The notes under the pieces were generated by a model. The model was given only the letters and a program-made list of their open reading frames with translations, searched no databases and was not told where the DNA came from. Shown here piece by piece: positions 8,796-18,804 of a DNA stretch of 64,000 nucleotides; position 1 is the stretch's first letter, and every line of letters starts with the position of its first letter. The position numbers and the translations under genes were made by a program. The DNA comes from Microvirga lupini (GTDB lineage: Bacteria; Pseudomonadota; Alphaproteobacteria; Rhizobiales; Beijerinckiaceae), in NCBI RefSeq assembly GCF_014191055.1, contig NZ_JACHWB010000003.1, positions 558,066-622,065 on the forward strand, read 5' to 3'.

Positions 8796-8850
8796 GGATG
8801 GGCGCGGGCGGCTCCACATCCCCGGAGCCGCGGCGCATGCAAACGAACAC

Positions 8851-8879
8851 AAAAGCCGGCGCCATATGCGCCGGCTTTT
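8851..8879. terminator. Bidirectional terminator between RTX gene and parE
   Basis: A perfect 12-bp stem AAAAGCCGGCGC / GCGCCGGCTTTT with a 5-nt loop (CATAT) lies between two converging genes, with T-rich sequence on both sides. Confidence 0.92.
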
Positions 8880-8942
8880 GTGTTTAGGATTAAGCTTTCC
8901 GATACGTCGACGCATCCGTCGAAAGGATATCCGCATTGGGGC

Positions 8943-11006
8943 TTAGATATCCAGATCCGCCTCGTCGGCGAAGGCGGCGCGTTCCTGGATGAAGGCGAAG
9001 CGGGCTTCGGGTTTGTTGCCCATGAGGCGCTCCACGACATCGCTGGCCTCCGGCCGCTCCTCGTCGGCTACCACGACCTTCAGAAGCAGGCGCTTCTTCG
9101 GGTCCATGGTGGTTTCCTTCAGCTGGCCGGGCAGCATCTCGCCGAGGCCCTTGAAGCGGCTGATCTCGACCTTGCCGTTGCCTTTGAACACCGTCTTCAT
9201 CAGGCGCTCCCGGTCGGCCTCGTCCCGGGCATAGGCCGACTTCGCCCCTTGCGTCAGCCGGTAGAGCGGCGGAACGGCGAGGTACAAGTGCCCATTGTCG
9301 ATGAGCTTGGGCATCTGCCGATAGAAGAACGTGATCAGCAGGGTGGCGATGTGGGCGCCGTCCACGTCCGCGTCGGTCATGATGACGACCTTCTCGTAGC
9401 GGAGATCGGCCTCGCGGAACTGGGAGCCCTGGCCGCAGCCCAGCGCCTGGACGAGGTCCGAGATCTGCTGGTTCTGGTGCAGCTTGTCCCGACCGGCCGA
9501 GGCCACGTTCAGAATTTTTCCGCGTAAGGGGAGCACCGCCTGGGTGGCGCGGTCGCGGGCCTGCTTGGCGGAGCCGCCGGCCGAGTCGCCCTCGACCAGG
9601 AAGAGCTCGGAGCCCTTGGCGCCGGCGTTGGAGCAGTCGGCCAGCTTGCCGGGCAGGCGCAGCTTGCGGGTCGCGGTCTTGCGGGCGACTTCCTTCTCCT
9701 GGCGGCGGCGCAGGCGCTCCTCGGCCCGGTCGATCACCCAGTCGAGCAGCTTGTTGGCCTGCTGCGGCGAGGCGGCGAGCCAGTGGTCGAAGGTGTCGCG
9801 GATCGAATTTTCGACGATGCGGCCGGCCTCGACGGTGGCTAGCTTGTCCTTGGTCTGGCCCTGGAATTCCGGCTCGCGGATGAAGACCGACAGCATGGAC
9901 GCGCAGGTGGCCATCACGTCGTCGGTGGTCACCGCCGCCATGCGCTTGGCCTGGTTCACGCGCTCGGCGTGCTCGCGGAGGCCCCGGAGCAGGGCGATGC
10001 GCAGGCCGTTCTCGTGCGTGCCGCCCTCGGGGGTGGGCACGGTGTTGCAGTATGAGGTGGAGAACCCGTCCTCGTTGGTCATCCAGGCGACCGCCCATTC
10101 CAGCGAGCCGTGGCTGCCGGGCTTGGTGATCTTGCCGGAGAAGATCTGGTCCGTGACCAGTTCCTTGCCGTCGATGTCGTGGAGCAGGTAGTCCTTCAGT
10201 CCGTTCGGGAACTTGAAGGTCGCCTCCGCCGGGACGTTGGTGACGCCCTCGATCAGTGACGGGGCGCATCTCCAGCGGATCTCGACGCCGCCGAACAGAT
10301 AGGCCTTGGAGCGCGCCATCTTGAACAGGCGGCGGGGCTGGAAATGAGCCTCCTTGCCGAAGATCTGCCAGTCGGGCTTGAAGCGCACCTTGGTGCCGCG
10401 CCGGTTGAGCACGCGGCCCACGGTCTCGATTTTCCCTTGCGGAATGCCGCGGGAGAAGATCTGCCGGTAGAGGGTCTGGCCGCGAGCGACCTCGACCTCG
10501 AGAATTTCGGAAAGCGCGTTCACCACCGAGACGCCGACGCCGTGCAGGCCGCCCGAGGTCTCGTAGACCTTCGAGTCGAACTTGCCGCCCGCGTGCAGGG
10601 TGGTCATGATCACTTCGAGCGCCGACTTTTTCGGGAACTTGGGATGCGGATCGACCGGGATGCCGCGCCCGTTGTCGGTCACGGAGAGCCAGCCGCCTTC
10701 CTCCAGCTCCACCTCGATGAAAGTCGCGTGTCCCGCCACGGCCTCGTCCATAGAATTATCGATCACCTCGGCGAAGAGGTGGTGCAGGGCCTTCTCGTCC
10801 GTGCCGCCGATATACATGCCCGGCCGGCGGCGGACGGGCTCCAGCCCCTCCAGCACCTCGATGGCCGACGCGTCGTAGCCCGCCTCGCCCGGCGTGCCTT
10901 GCTGAGGCGGCGCCTGGCGTGAGACCTTGACGGCGGCGTTGCGGGCCGTGGCAGGCGTGGCGCGTTTGGCCGCGGCGCCCCCGAAGAGATCGTCGTTGTC
11001 TGTCAT
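8943..11006 (-). CDS. parE: DNA topoisomerase IV subunit B
   Basis: 687 residues from the ATG that gives MTDNDDLFGGAAAKR, preceded by a GGACCAAGG ribosome-binding site. The GHKL ATPase motifs are present (EVIDNSMDEAVAGHA, DNGRGIPV, GLHGVGVSVVNALS), then the transducer domain, then the Toprim domain with LVEGDSAGGSAKQ and the metal-binding DADVDGAHI. The short C-terminus without the insert of proteobacterial GyrB, and the MTDNDDLFGG start, favour ParE over GyrB. With ParC it decatenates daughter chromosomes in the cytoplasm. It stands alone, ends at a bidirectional terminator, and diverges from a small membrane-protein gene. Confidence 0.93.
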   Translation of the reverse strand: MTDNDDLFGGAAAKRATPATARNAAVKVSRQAPPQQGTPGEAGYDASAIEVLEGLEPVRRRPGMYIGGTDEKALHHLFAEVIDNSMDEAVAGHATFIEVELEEGGWLSVTDNGRGIPVDPHPKFPKKSALEVIMTTLHAGGKFDSKVYETSGGLHGVGVSVVNALSEILEVEVARGQTLYRQIFSRGIPQGKIETVGRVLNRRGTKVRFKPDWQIFGKEAHFQPRRLFKMARSKAYLFGGVEIRWRCAPSLIEGVTNVPAEATFKFPNGLKDYLLHDIDGKELVTDQIFSGKITKPGSHGSLEWAVAWMTNEDGFSTSYCNTVPTPEGGTHENGLRIALLRGLREHAERVNQAKRMAAVTTDDVMATCASMLSVFIREPEFQGQTKDKLATVEAGRIVENSIRDTFDHWLAASPQQANKLLDWVIDRAEERLRRRQEKEVARKTATRKLRLPGKLADCSNAGAKGSELFLVEGDSAGGSAKQARDRATQAVLPLRGKILNVASAGRDKLHQNQQISDLVQALGCGQGSQFREADLRYEKVVIMTDADVDGAHIATLLITFFYRQMPKLIDNGHLYLAVPPLYRLTQGAKSAYARDEADRERLMKTVFKGNGKVEISRFKGLGEMLPGQLKETTMDPKKRLLLKVVVADEERPEASDVVERLMGNKPEARFAFIQERAAFADEADLDI

Positions 11007-11251
11007 TGGGACCTTGGTCCGGGATGATGATTCGCGCTTCTTTACACTATTTCTCATCCCGTTTTTATACGAGAACAAAACGGAAACGTGAAGGTGATTT
11101 TCAGTCACAAGCGATAAAAGTCACGCATACGCTACTCTGTAAAGGTTACCAACGAATTCCCCCTAAAGGCTGTCTTACGCCTGTCATCCGGAACTGTTTA
11201 AATTCCATTCACGTTGAATGGTTAAGCATGAGCTTAACAGGAGATCTGGGC

Positions 11252-11440
11252 GTGACGACGCGGACGAACATGGCACCGGCACAGAAGCTTCACCTCGATC
11301 GCGCTGCGCGCAATGCGGGCGAGGCATTCGCCTTCGACGAGCCCGATGCCACACCGGGTACATCGCGCTCCTACGGATCGAGCCTGATCTGGCTCGGCAT
11401 GGCCGCCGTGGCTTTGGCAGGGCTCAGCCTAGTCTTCTAA
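11252..11440 (+). CDS. Small single-pass membrane protein, hypothetical
   Basis: A 62-residue open frame with a GTG start 8 nt after an AGGAG ribosome-binding site. The first 40 residues are polar, with an acidic stretch (FAFDEPDATPG). A single transmembrane helix at the C-terminus (SLIWLGMAAVALAGLSLVF) runs to the last residue. I recognise no family. The last 12 bp overlap the 3' end of the converging mgtC-like gene. An ATG 23 bp upstream in the same frame is an alternative start. The good ribosome-binding site and clear membrane helix make it more likely real than chance. Confidence 0.55.
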   Translation: MTTRTNMAPAQKLHLDRAARNAGEAFAFDEPDATPGTSRSYGSSLIWLGMAAVALAGLSLVF

Positions 11441-11932
11441 CTTGTCGTCGGCATCCGGATTTCCTCCGAAGAGGCGAACGAGCCGGTCCTCCAGGCGCTT
11501 GCCGTAGGTCAGCAGGAACAGCGTGGCGAGCGTGCCGGCCACGGTGATGAACCAGGCACCCAGTCCCGCCGTTACGCCGAGGCTCGCAGCGATCCAGACG
11601 GTAGAGGCCGTGGTCAGGCCATGGACCTGCATTCGATCGCGATCCCGCAGGATCACGCCGGCTCCGAGAAACCCTAGACCCGTCAGGATGCCCTGCACCA
11701 CGCGGCTGACGGCATCCTGCCCGAAATGCAGCCCCTCATAGACCGAGCCGGACAGGATCACGATGGCGGACCCGAGGGAGACGAGGGCCAAGGTCCGCAT
11801 CCCGATCGGCTTGTTGTGGATGTCCCGGTTGAGGCCGACCACCATGCCGGCGAGGGCCGCTCCCAGGAGCCTCAGCGAAATCTCGATTTGGTCGCTGTGC
11901 TCCTCCCAGAGCCAGAACGCCCACTGTTCCAT
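11429..11932 (-). CDS. MgtC/SapB family membrane protein
   Basis: 167 residues with four hydrophobic spans. The conserved MgtC core is visible: RLLGAALAGMVVGLNRDIHNK, then GMRTLALVSLGSA, and GLGFLGAGVILRDRD followed by VHGLTTASTVWIAASLG. Family members are inner-membrane proteins linked to growth at low magnesium and, in pathogens, to inhibition of the F-type ATP synthase; the role here is not known. The start lies only 5 bp after the topA stop, so it is probably co-transcribed with topA. It lacks the long cytoplasmic C-terminal domain of Salmonella MgtC, as do most YhiD/SapB-type members. Confidence 0.9.
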   Translation of the reverse strand: MEQWAFWLWEEHSDQIEISLRLLGAALAGMVVGLNRDIHNKPIGMRTLALVSLGSAIVILSGSVYEGLHFGQDAVSRVVQGILTGLGFLGAGVILRDRDRMQVHGLTTASTVWIAASLGVTAGLGAWFITVAGTLATLFLLTYGKRLEDRLVRLFGGNPDADDKLED

Positions 11933-11937
11933 CGTGC

Positions 11938-14661
11938 TCAGCCCGCCTTAGCGGTCTTCTTTGCTGCAGCTTTCTTGGCCGCGGCCTTCTTCGGAGCCGC
12001 CTTCTTGGCCGTGCCCTTCTTGGCTGCGGTCTTGGTCGCAGCCTTCTTTGCCGCAGGAGCCTTGGCGGCAGCCTTCTTGGCAGGAGCTTTCTTAGCTGGA
12101 GCCTTGCGGCCGCGGGCAGCCTTCTTCGACGGACCGGCAGCCCGTCGCGCCTTCAGAAGCTCGACCGCATCGTCCAGCGTCACCGTCTCCGCGGCCATGG
12201 CCCGCGGCAGGGTCGCGTTGGTCTCGCCGTCTGTGACATAGGGGCCGAAGCGGCCGGCCTTCACCACGATGGGCTTGCCGGATTCCGGATCCTCGCCCAG
12301 GGGACGGCCCGGATCGGCTGCGCCACGACGGGCGCCGCCTCCGCCGCTTTCCTTGGTGACGATCAGGTCGATGGCCCGGTTCCCGCCGATCTCCAGCACA
12401 TCATCGCCCGGTCCCAGATTGGCATAGGTCTTGCCGTGCTGAACGTAAGGCCCGTAGCGCCCGATGCTCGCCAGGATCGGCTCGCCGGATTCTGGGTGGA
12501 TGGCCACCTGACGTGGCAGCGCCAAGAGCTTCAGGGCCTTTTCCAGATCGACCTGCGCCGGCGTCGTGCCCTTCGGCAGGGAGGAGCGCTTGGGCTTCTC
12601 GCCTTCGCCGAGCTGGACGAAGAAGCCGAAGCGACCGTCGCGCAGGGTGACCTCAAGGCCTGTCTCGGGATCCGTGCCAAGCACCTTCACCCCAGGCTGG
12701 CCGCCGTTCTCCGACAGGCCCTCACCGTCGGCCGCGACACCGGTGGCGGCAAGCTGGCGGGTATATTTGCACTCGGGGTAGTTCGAGCAGCCGATGAAGG
12801 AGCCGAACTTGCCGAGCTTGAGCGAGAGCTGGCCGGTGCCGCAGGTCGGGCATGTGCGCGGGTTGGAGCCGTCGCCCTTGTCCGGGAAGATGTGCGGCCC
12901 GAGCAGCTCGTTGAGCGCATCGAGCACTTCCGTGGTGCGCAGCTCCTTGGTCTCGCCGATGGCGGCGGAGAAGTGCTGCCAGAACTCGCGCATCACCTGC
13001 TTCCAGTCGATCTCGTTGTTCGAGACCCGGTCGAGCTGCTCCTCCAGGTCCGCGGTGAAGTCGTATTCCACATAGCGGCGGAAGAAGCTCTCCAGGAAGG
13101 CCGTGACGATGCGGCCCTTGTCCTCGGGGACGAGCCGCTTCTTCTCGATCTTCACATATTCGCGGTCGCGCAGGGTCTGCAACACGGCGGCATAGGTCGA
13201 GGGACGGCCGATGCCGAGCTCTTCCATGCGCTTGACCAGCGAGGCCTCGGAGTAACGCGGTGGCGGCTCGGTGAAGTGCTGGGTGGCAGCGATGCGGCGG
13301 CGCTCCAGCGGGTCGCCCGCCTTCATCGGCGGCAGGCGGCCTTCATCCTCGTCAGCCTCGTCGTCCTTGCTCTCGTTGTAGAGGGTCAGGAAGCCGTCGA
13401 ACTTGATCACCTGGCCGGTGGCGCGCAGGTCGAGCTTGCGCGGGCCGACCTGGGCGGTGATGTCGGCCGTCGTGCGCTCCAGCTCCGCCGATTCCATCTG
13501 GCTCGCGATGGTGCGGGTCCAGATCAGGTCGTAGAGGCGGGCCTGCTCGGGCTCCAGATACTTCGCCACCTGTTTCGGCAGGCGGCCCATATCCGTCGGG
13601 CGCACGGCCTCGTGCGCTTCCTGGGCGTTCTTGGCTTTGGTGGTGTACTTGCGCGGGGCGCCCGGCACGTAGCGGTCGCCGTATTCCTTGCCGATCACCC
13701 GGCGGGCGGCCTGCACGGCTTCCGGCGCCATGTCGACGCCGTCGGTACGCATATAGGTGATGATGCCGACCGTCTCGCCGCCGATGTCTACACCCTCATA
13801 AAGGCGCTGCGCGATGCGCATGGTCTGGGCCGGCGCCAGTCCCAGCTTGCGCGAGGCCTCCTGCTGCAGGGTCGAGGTGGTGAAGGGCGGGTAGGGGTGG
13901 CGCTTGGCGGGCTTGGCCTCGATGTTGGCTACCGAGAAGGTGGCAAGCTCCAGGTCCTTCTTGAAGGCTTCCGCGTCCTTGCCGTTGCCGATGTCGAGGC
14001 GGGTGATCTTCTTGCCGTCGGCGCCGACAAGGCGCGCGTCGAACACGCCGCCGTCCTTGGTGGCGAGCGTCGCGATCAGCGACCAGTATTCCCGGGGCTT
14101 GAAGGTCTCGATCTCAAGTTCGCGGTCGCAGACGAGGCGCAAAGCGACCGACTGGACGCGGCCGGCCGAGCGGGCGCCCGGCAGCTTGCGCCACAGAACC
14201 GGCGACAGGGTGAAGCCCACGAGGTAGTCGAGAGCGCGGCGGGCCAAATAAGCATCGACCAGGGCCTGGTCGATCTGGCGCGGCTGGCGCAGGGCCGCCT
14301 GTACCGCGTCCTTGGTGATGGCGTTGAAGGTCACGCGTTCGACGGGCAGATCCTTCAGCACGCGCTTCTCGCGCAAAGCCTCCAGCACGTGCCATGAGAT
14401 CGCCTCGCCCTCCCGGTCAGGGTCGGTGGCCAGGATCAGCTTCTCGGCGCCCTTGACCGCCTTGGCGATGTCGGAGACCCGCTTCGAGCCCCTGTCCTCG
14501 AGCGTCCAGATCATGCGGAAATCGGCATCCGGGTCGACCGAACCGTCCTTGGCGGGCAGATCGCGGATATGCCCGAAGGAGGCCAGGACCTCGTAATCCT
14601 TGCCGAGATACTTGTTGATCGTCTTGGCCTTGGCAGGCGACTCGACGACGAGGACTTTCAT
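11938..14661 (-). CDS. topA: DNA topoisomerase I
   Basis: 907 residues from the ATG of MKVLVVESPAKAKTINKYLG, the standard TopA start. The Toprim domain has the acidic DPDREGEAISWH motif. The catalytic tyrosine lies in ITYMRTDGVD. A CPTC...CSNYPEC zinc ribbon follows near residue 600, then repeats of a GxFGxFV or GRYGPYVQHG type. The last 60 residues are a Lys/Ala-rich tail (AKKAAAKK type), common in alphaproteobacterial TopA and probably DNA-binding. The enzyme relaxes negative supercoils. In many rhizobia topA lies between dprA and rnr; here it is on the opposite strand from dprA and separated from rnr by parE and an RTX gene. Confidence 0.97.
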   Translation of the reverse strand: MKVLVVESPAKAKTINKYLGKDYEVLASFGHIRDLPAKDGSVDPDADFRMIWTLEDRGSKRVSDIAKAVKGAEKLILATDPDREGEAISWHVLEALREKRVLKDLPVERVTFNAITKDAVQAALRQPRQIDQALVDAYLARRALDYLVGFTLSPVLWRKLPGARSAGRVQSVALRLVCDRELEIETFKPREYWSLIATLATKDGGVFDARLVGADGKKITRLDIGNGKDAEAFKKDLELATFSVANIEAKPAKRHPYPPFTTSTLQQEASRKLGLAPAQTMRIAQRLYEGVDIGGETVGIITYMRTDGVDMAPEAVQAARRVIGKEYGDRYVPGAPRKYTTKAKNAQEAHEAVRPTDMGRLPKQVAKYLEPEQARLYDLIWTRTIASQMESAELERTTADITAQVGPRKLDLRATGQVIKFDGFLTLYNESKDDEADEDEGRLPPMKAGDPLERRRIAATQHFTEPPPRYSEASLVKRMEELGIGRPSTYAAVLQTLRDREYVKIEKKRLVPEDKGRIVTAFLESFFRRYVEYDFTADLEEQLDRVSNNEIDWKQVMREFWQHFSAAIGETKELRTTEVLDALNELLGPHIFPDKGDGSNPRTCPTCGTGQLSLKLGKFGSFIGCSNYPECKYTRQLAATGVAADGEGLSENGGQPGVKVLGTDPETGLEVTLRDGRFGFFVQLGEGEKPKRSSLPKGTTPAQVDLEKALKLLALPRQVAIHPESGEPILASIGRYGPYVQHGKTYANLGPGDDVLEIGGNRAIDLIVTKESGGGGARRGAADPGRPLGEDPESGKPIVVKAGRFGPYVTDGETNATLPRAMAAETVTLDDAVELLKARRAAGPSKKAARGRKAPAKKAPAKKAAAKAPAAKKAATKTAAKKGTAKKAAPKKAAAKKAAAKKTAKAG

Positions 14662-14766
14662 GGACGACTTCCTAAGCGCGGGAGCAGACGGACGCCCTGC
14701 TGCCAGGGCGGAGCCGGCGGTCAGCCCATGACCGCCGCGGGGCGGGAATAAGTGGTTGATGATCGC

Positions 14767-14790
14767 GGACAAGTCAAATCGGACTTGTCC
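14767..14790. repeat. Perfect 9-bp inverted repeat between aidB-like gene and topA
   Basis: GGACAAGTC, a 6-nt spacer AAATCG, then GACTTGTCC. It begins 10 bp after the aidB-like stop and about 105 bp upstream of the topA start. Without a T-run on the minus strand it may be a weak terminator or a regulatory site for topA. Confidence 0.6.
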
Positions 14791-14799
14791 TTATATTGC

Positions 14800-16434
14800 C
14801 TATATGGCCACGAAGGCCCTCTCCAGCAAGGGATTCACGGCCGGCCCAAGATCGTTGGCTCCGATCATCCGGGCCGGGGAGGCAAGGCGGGTCAGGGCGT
14901 AGGACTCGACGATTTCGGGCGGCGCGGAGCGGGCCAGGGCCGCCGTTGCCGCGAGGAGGAACAGCCTCTCGGCGATGAATCTGGCCCGGGCCTCGGCGTC
15001 GGCTGAGTGGAGCGCCATGACAAGATCCCGCGCGGCATCGGAGGCGCCCGGAAGGTCCCGGATCTCGGCCATGAGACGCTCGAGCACTGCAGTGGCGACC
15101 TCCGGCTCGCGGGTCTCGGCGCGCAGGATGTCGAGGGCGATCACGTTGCCCGAGCCCTCCCAGATGGCGTTGACGGGTGCCTCCCGGTAGAGCCGGGGCA
15201 GGGCGATCTCCTCCACGTAGCCGTTGCCGCCAAGGCATTCCATGGCCTCGTAGAGGAGGCGCGGGGCCGCCTTGCAGATGCCGAACTTGGCCGCCGGGGT
15301 GACGAGACGGGCATAGGACGCCTCGTGCTCGTCCATTGGCTGGAGATCGAAGCTGCGGGCCGCTCGCAGAGCCAGGGCCGTCATCGCCTCGCTCTCCAGG
15401 GCGAGATCCGCCAGAACCATCCGCATGGCCGGCTGGTCGATGAGCTTCTTCTGGAAAACGCTGCGATGCCGGGCGTGGTGGATGGCCAGCGCCAGCCCCA
15501 TCCGCACGAGGCCGGCCGACGCCACGGCGCAGTCGAGGCGGGTGAGTTGCACCATCTCGATGATCGTGCGCACCCCGCGACCTTCCTCGCCGATCCGCCA
15601 AGCGAAGGCGTCGTGGAACTCGACCTCCGAGGAGGCATTCGAGTGGTTGCCGAGCTTGTCCTTCAGGCGCTGCAGGCGAAGAGTGTTGAGCGAGCCGTCG
15701 GGTCGGAAGCGGGGTAAGAGGAAGCAGGTGAGGCCGCCTGGCGCCTGGGCCAGCACCAGGAAGGCGTCGCACATGGGCGCCGAAAGGAACCATTTGTGTC
15801 CGGTCAGCGCATATTCATCGCCCGTCTTCGGATCGGCCCGGGTGGTGTTGGCGCGGACATCCGTCCCACCCTGCTTCTCCGTCATCCCCATGCCCAGGGT
15901 GACGGCAGCCTTCTCCCAGAATGGGATGAAGCGGGAATCGTAGGAGCGGGAGCGGATCTTCGGCAGCCACTCGGCTAAGTGGTTCGGAGCGGCAGCAAGC
16001 GCCGCCACCGAGGCATGGGTCATGGTGATCGGGCAGATATGGCCGCTCTCGACCCCCGACGCTGTGTAGATCCGCGCCGCGCGGGCCACATGGGCGTGGC
16101 CTGAGTTCGGCTCGTCCCAAGTGGAGGCGTGCAGGCCGTCCTCCATGCTCGCCCGCATGAGCACGTGATAAGCCGAGTGGAACTCCACCGCGTCGATCCG
16201 GTAGCCTCGCGCATCATGGGTGCGCAGAAGCGGCGGGTTCGCGTTGGCGAGCCGGCCGAGATCGATCCGCTCTGCCGAGCCCCAGGCGGCGCCAAAGGCG
16301 ATGAGCCCCTCCGCTTCCGGATCGACACCATTCGCCTTCAGCGCGTAGAGAAGGGCTTGGTTCGTTGCGACGAGATTCACGTCCCCGAAGGGCGGCGTCT
16401 GGTTGAGGACGTCATGGGTTTCGAACGGGAGCAT
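14800..16434 (-). CDS. AidB-like acyl-CoA dehydrogenase family protein
   Basis: 544 residues, the length of the AidB branch rather than the 380 of classical acyl-CoA dehydrogenases. Visible signatures are GMGMTEKQGGTDVRANTT and LTGHKWFLSAPMCD (FAD/substrate region), ECLGGNGYVEE near the family's C-terminal motif, and IWEGSGNVIALD. The long N-terminal extension with THDVLNQTPPFGDVN is typical of AidB, a flavoprotein of the E. coli adaptive response to alkylation that binds DNA and has weak isovaleryl-CoA dehydrogenase activity. Whether this protein acts in DNA protection or fatty-acid metabolism cannot be read from sequence. It diverges from pyrB across about 110 bp. Confidence 0.88.
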   Translation of the reverse strand: MLPFETHDVLNQTPPFGDVNLVATNQALLYALKANGVDPEAEGLIAFGAAWGSAERIDLGRLANANPPLLRTHDARGYRIDAVEFHSAYHVLMRASMEDGLHASTWDEPNSGHAHVARAARIYTASGVESGHICPITMTHASVAALAAAPNHLAEWLPKIRSRSYDSRFIPFWEKAAVTLGMGMTEKQGGTDVRANTTRADPKTGDEYALTGHKWFLSAPMCDAFLVLAQAPGGLTCFLLPRFRPDGSLNTLRLQRLKDKLGNHSNASSEVEFHDAFAWRIGEEGRGVRTIIEMVQLTRLDCAVASAGLVRMGLALAIHHARHRSVFQKKLIDQPAMRMVLADLALESEAMTALALRAARSFDLQPMDEHEASYARLVTPAAKFGICKAAPRLLYEAMECLGGNGYVEEIALPRLYREAPVNAIWEGSGNVIALDILRAETREPEVATAVLERLMAEIRDLPGASDAARDLVMALHSADAEARARFIAERLFLLAATAALARSAPPEIVESYALTRLASPARMIGANDLGPAVNPLLERAFVAI

Positions 16435-16545
16435 GGCTGCCAGCCCTCTCGAGATTATTCTTGTATATTCTAGCGCGGAGTGACCCTACGCGAAGAGAGC
16501 CAGCTTGCCGCCGTTTCTCGGAGCGCCTATAGCCATCGCTTTAAG

Positions 16546-17493
<948 letters not shown>

Positions 17494-17501
17494 GAGGCGT
17501 C

Positions 17502-18794
17502 ATGAGCAACCAACCCATCCTCTTCAAGAACGCCCGCCTCATCGATCCCGCCAGCGACCGCGAGGAGCACGGTGCTGTGCTGGTGCGTGACGGTGTGATC
17601 GTCGCTGTCGGCCCGCAGGTTGCTGTCGACGCCGATGCGCAGGTGATCGATTGCGGTGGTCAGGTGCTGGCGCCCGGCCTCATCGACATGCGCGCTTTCA
17701 TCGGCGAACCGGGCGGGCCCTATCGCGAGACCCTGAAGAGCGCCGGCGAGGCGGCCGCAGCGGGCGGCGTCACCACGGTGGTGTCAATGCCCGACACGAG
17801 CCCGGCCCTCGACGATCCGGCCGTGATCGACTTTATCGTCCGCCGCGCCCGCGACACCTCCATGGTCAATATCCGCCCGGCTGCGGCCCTCACGAAGGGC
17901 CTCCAGGGCGACGAGATGGCGGAGATCGGGCGCCTCAAGGAAGCCGGTGCCATCGCTTTCACGGATGGTGCGCGCTCCGTCACCAACGCCCAGGTGATGC
18001 GCCGGGCGCTCACCTATGCCCGCGACTTCGACGCGCTGATCATCCACCATGTGGAGGATCCCGATCTCGTCGGCCAAGGCGTGATGAACGAGGGCGAGTT
18101 CGCCTCGCGGCTCGGGCTGCCGGGCATCCCGCGCGAGGCCGAGACGGTGATGCTGGAGCGCGACATCCGCCTCGTGCGCCTCACCGGCGGGCGCTACCAC
18201 GCGGCGATGATCTCCTGTGCCGACTCGGCCGAGATCGTGCGGGCTGCGAAGGCGAGGGGATTGCCCGTCACCTGCGGGGTCTCCATCAACCATCTGGCGC
18301 TCAACGAGAACGACATCGGCGATTACCGCACCTTCCTCAAACTCTCGCCGCCGCTGCGCCATGAGGACGACCGGCAGGCGATGATCGAGGCGCTGGCCGA
18401 CGGCACCATCGACGTGATCGTCTCGGATCACAATCCACAGGATGTTGAGAACAAGCGCCTGCCCTTCGCCGAGGCGGCCGATGGGGCCGTGGGGCTCGAG
18501 ACCCTGCTCTCGGCGGCCCTGCGCCTCGTCCATTCGGATCGCATCTCGCTGCCGAAGCTCCTGCGTGCCCTGTCCACCAAACCGGCCGAAATCCTTGGTC
18601 TTCCGGGAGGGCGGCTGACTGTGGGTGCTCCAGCCGACCTGATCGTGTTCGATCCTGATGCGCCCTACGTGCTCGACAAGCGCCAGCTCAAGTCCCTGTC
18701 CAAGAACTCGCCTTTCGACGAAGCGCGCCTCGAAGGCCAGGTGACCATCACGATGGTGGCGGGCCGGGTGGTTTTTCAACGCGAAACGATGTAA
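17502..18794 (+). CDS. pyrC: Dihydroorotase-like protein, probably non-catalytic PyrC'
   Basis: 430 residues of the class I dihydroorotase family. At residues 52-62, where active enzymes have DxHxHxREPG, this protein reads GLIDMRAFIGEPG, so both histidines of the HxH metal motif are lost. Other family motifs remain, such as NHLALNENDI, LSPPLRHEDDR and DVIVSDHNPQ. In Pseudomonas a homologue without the motif (PyrC') is inactive and serves as an assembly partner of ATCase. The tight pyrB-pyrC' spacing (8 bp) supports that role here. A separate active dihydroorotase should exist elsewhere in the genome. The symbol pyrC is the one usually given by annotation pipelines. Confidence 0.9.
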   Translation: MSNQPILFKNARLIDPASDREEHGAVLVRDGVIVAVGPQVAVDADAQVIDCGGQVLAPGLIDMRAFIGEPGGPYRETLKSAGEAAAAGGVTTVVSMPDTSPALDDPAVIDFIVRRARDTSMVNIRPAAALTKGLQGDEMAEIGRLKEAGAIAFTDGARSVTNAQVMRRALTYARDFDALIIHHVEDPDLVGQGVMNEGEFASRLGLPGIPREAETVMLERDIRLVRLTGGRYHAAMISCADSAEIVRAAKARGLPVTCGVSINHLALNENDIGDYRTFLKLSPPLRHEDDRQAMIEALADGTIDVIVSDHNPQDVENKRLPFAEAADGAVGLETLLSAALRLVHSDRISLPKLLRALSTKPAEILGLPGGRLTVGAPADLIVFDPDAPYVLDKRQLKSLSKNSPFDEARLEGQVTITMVAGRVVFQRETM

Positions 18795-18804
18795 CGAGAA
18801 GTGA

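Noticed and set aside
8943..11006. DNA gyrase subunit B
   Set aside because: The 687-residue length, short C-terminus without the GyrB insert, and MTDNDDLFGG start fit ParE better. The call would change if a separate parE exists elsewhere and this copy clusters with GyrB.
11940..12130. Low-complexity block that could be a repeat array
   Set aside because: It encodes the Lys/Ala-rich C-terminal tail of topoisomerase I.
12436..14397. Plus-strand open frame of 653 codons
   Set aside because: Antisense to topA, whose product is unmistakable. The translation is Gly/Ala/Arg/His-rich with no known motif.
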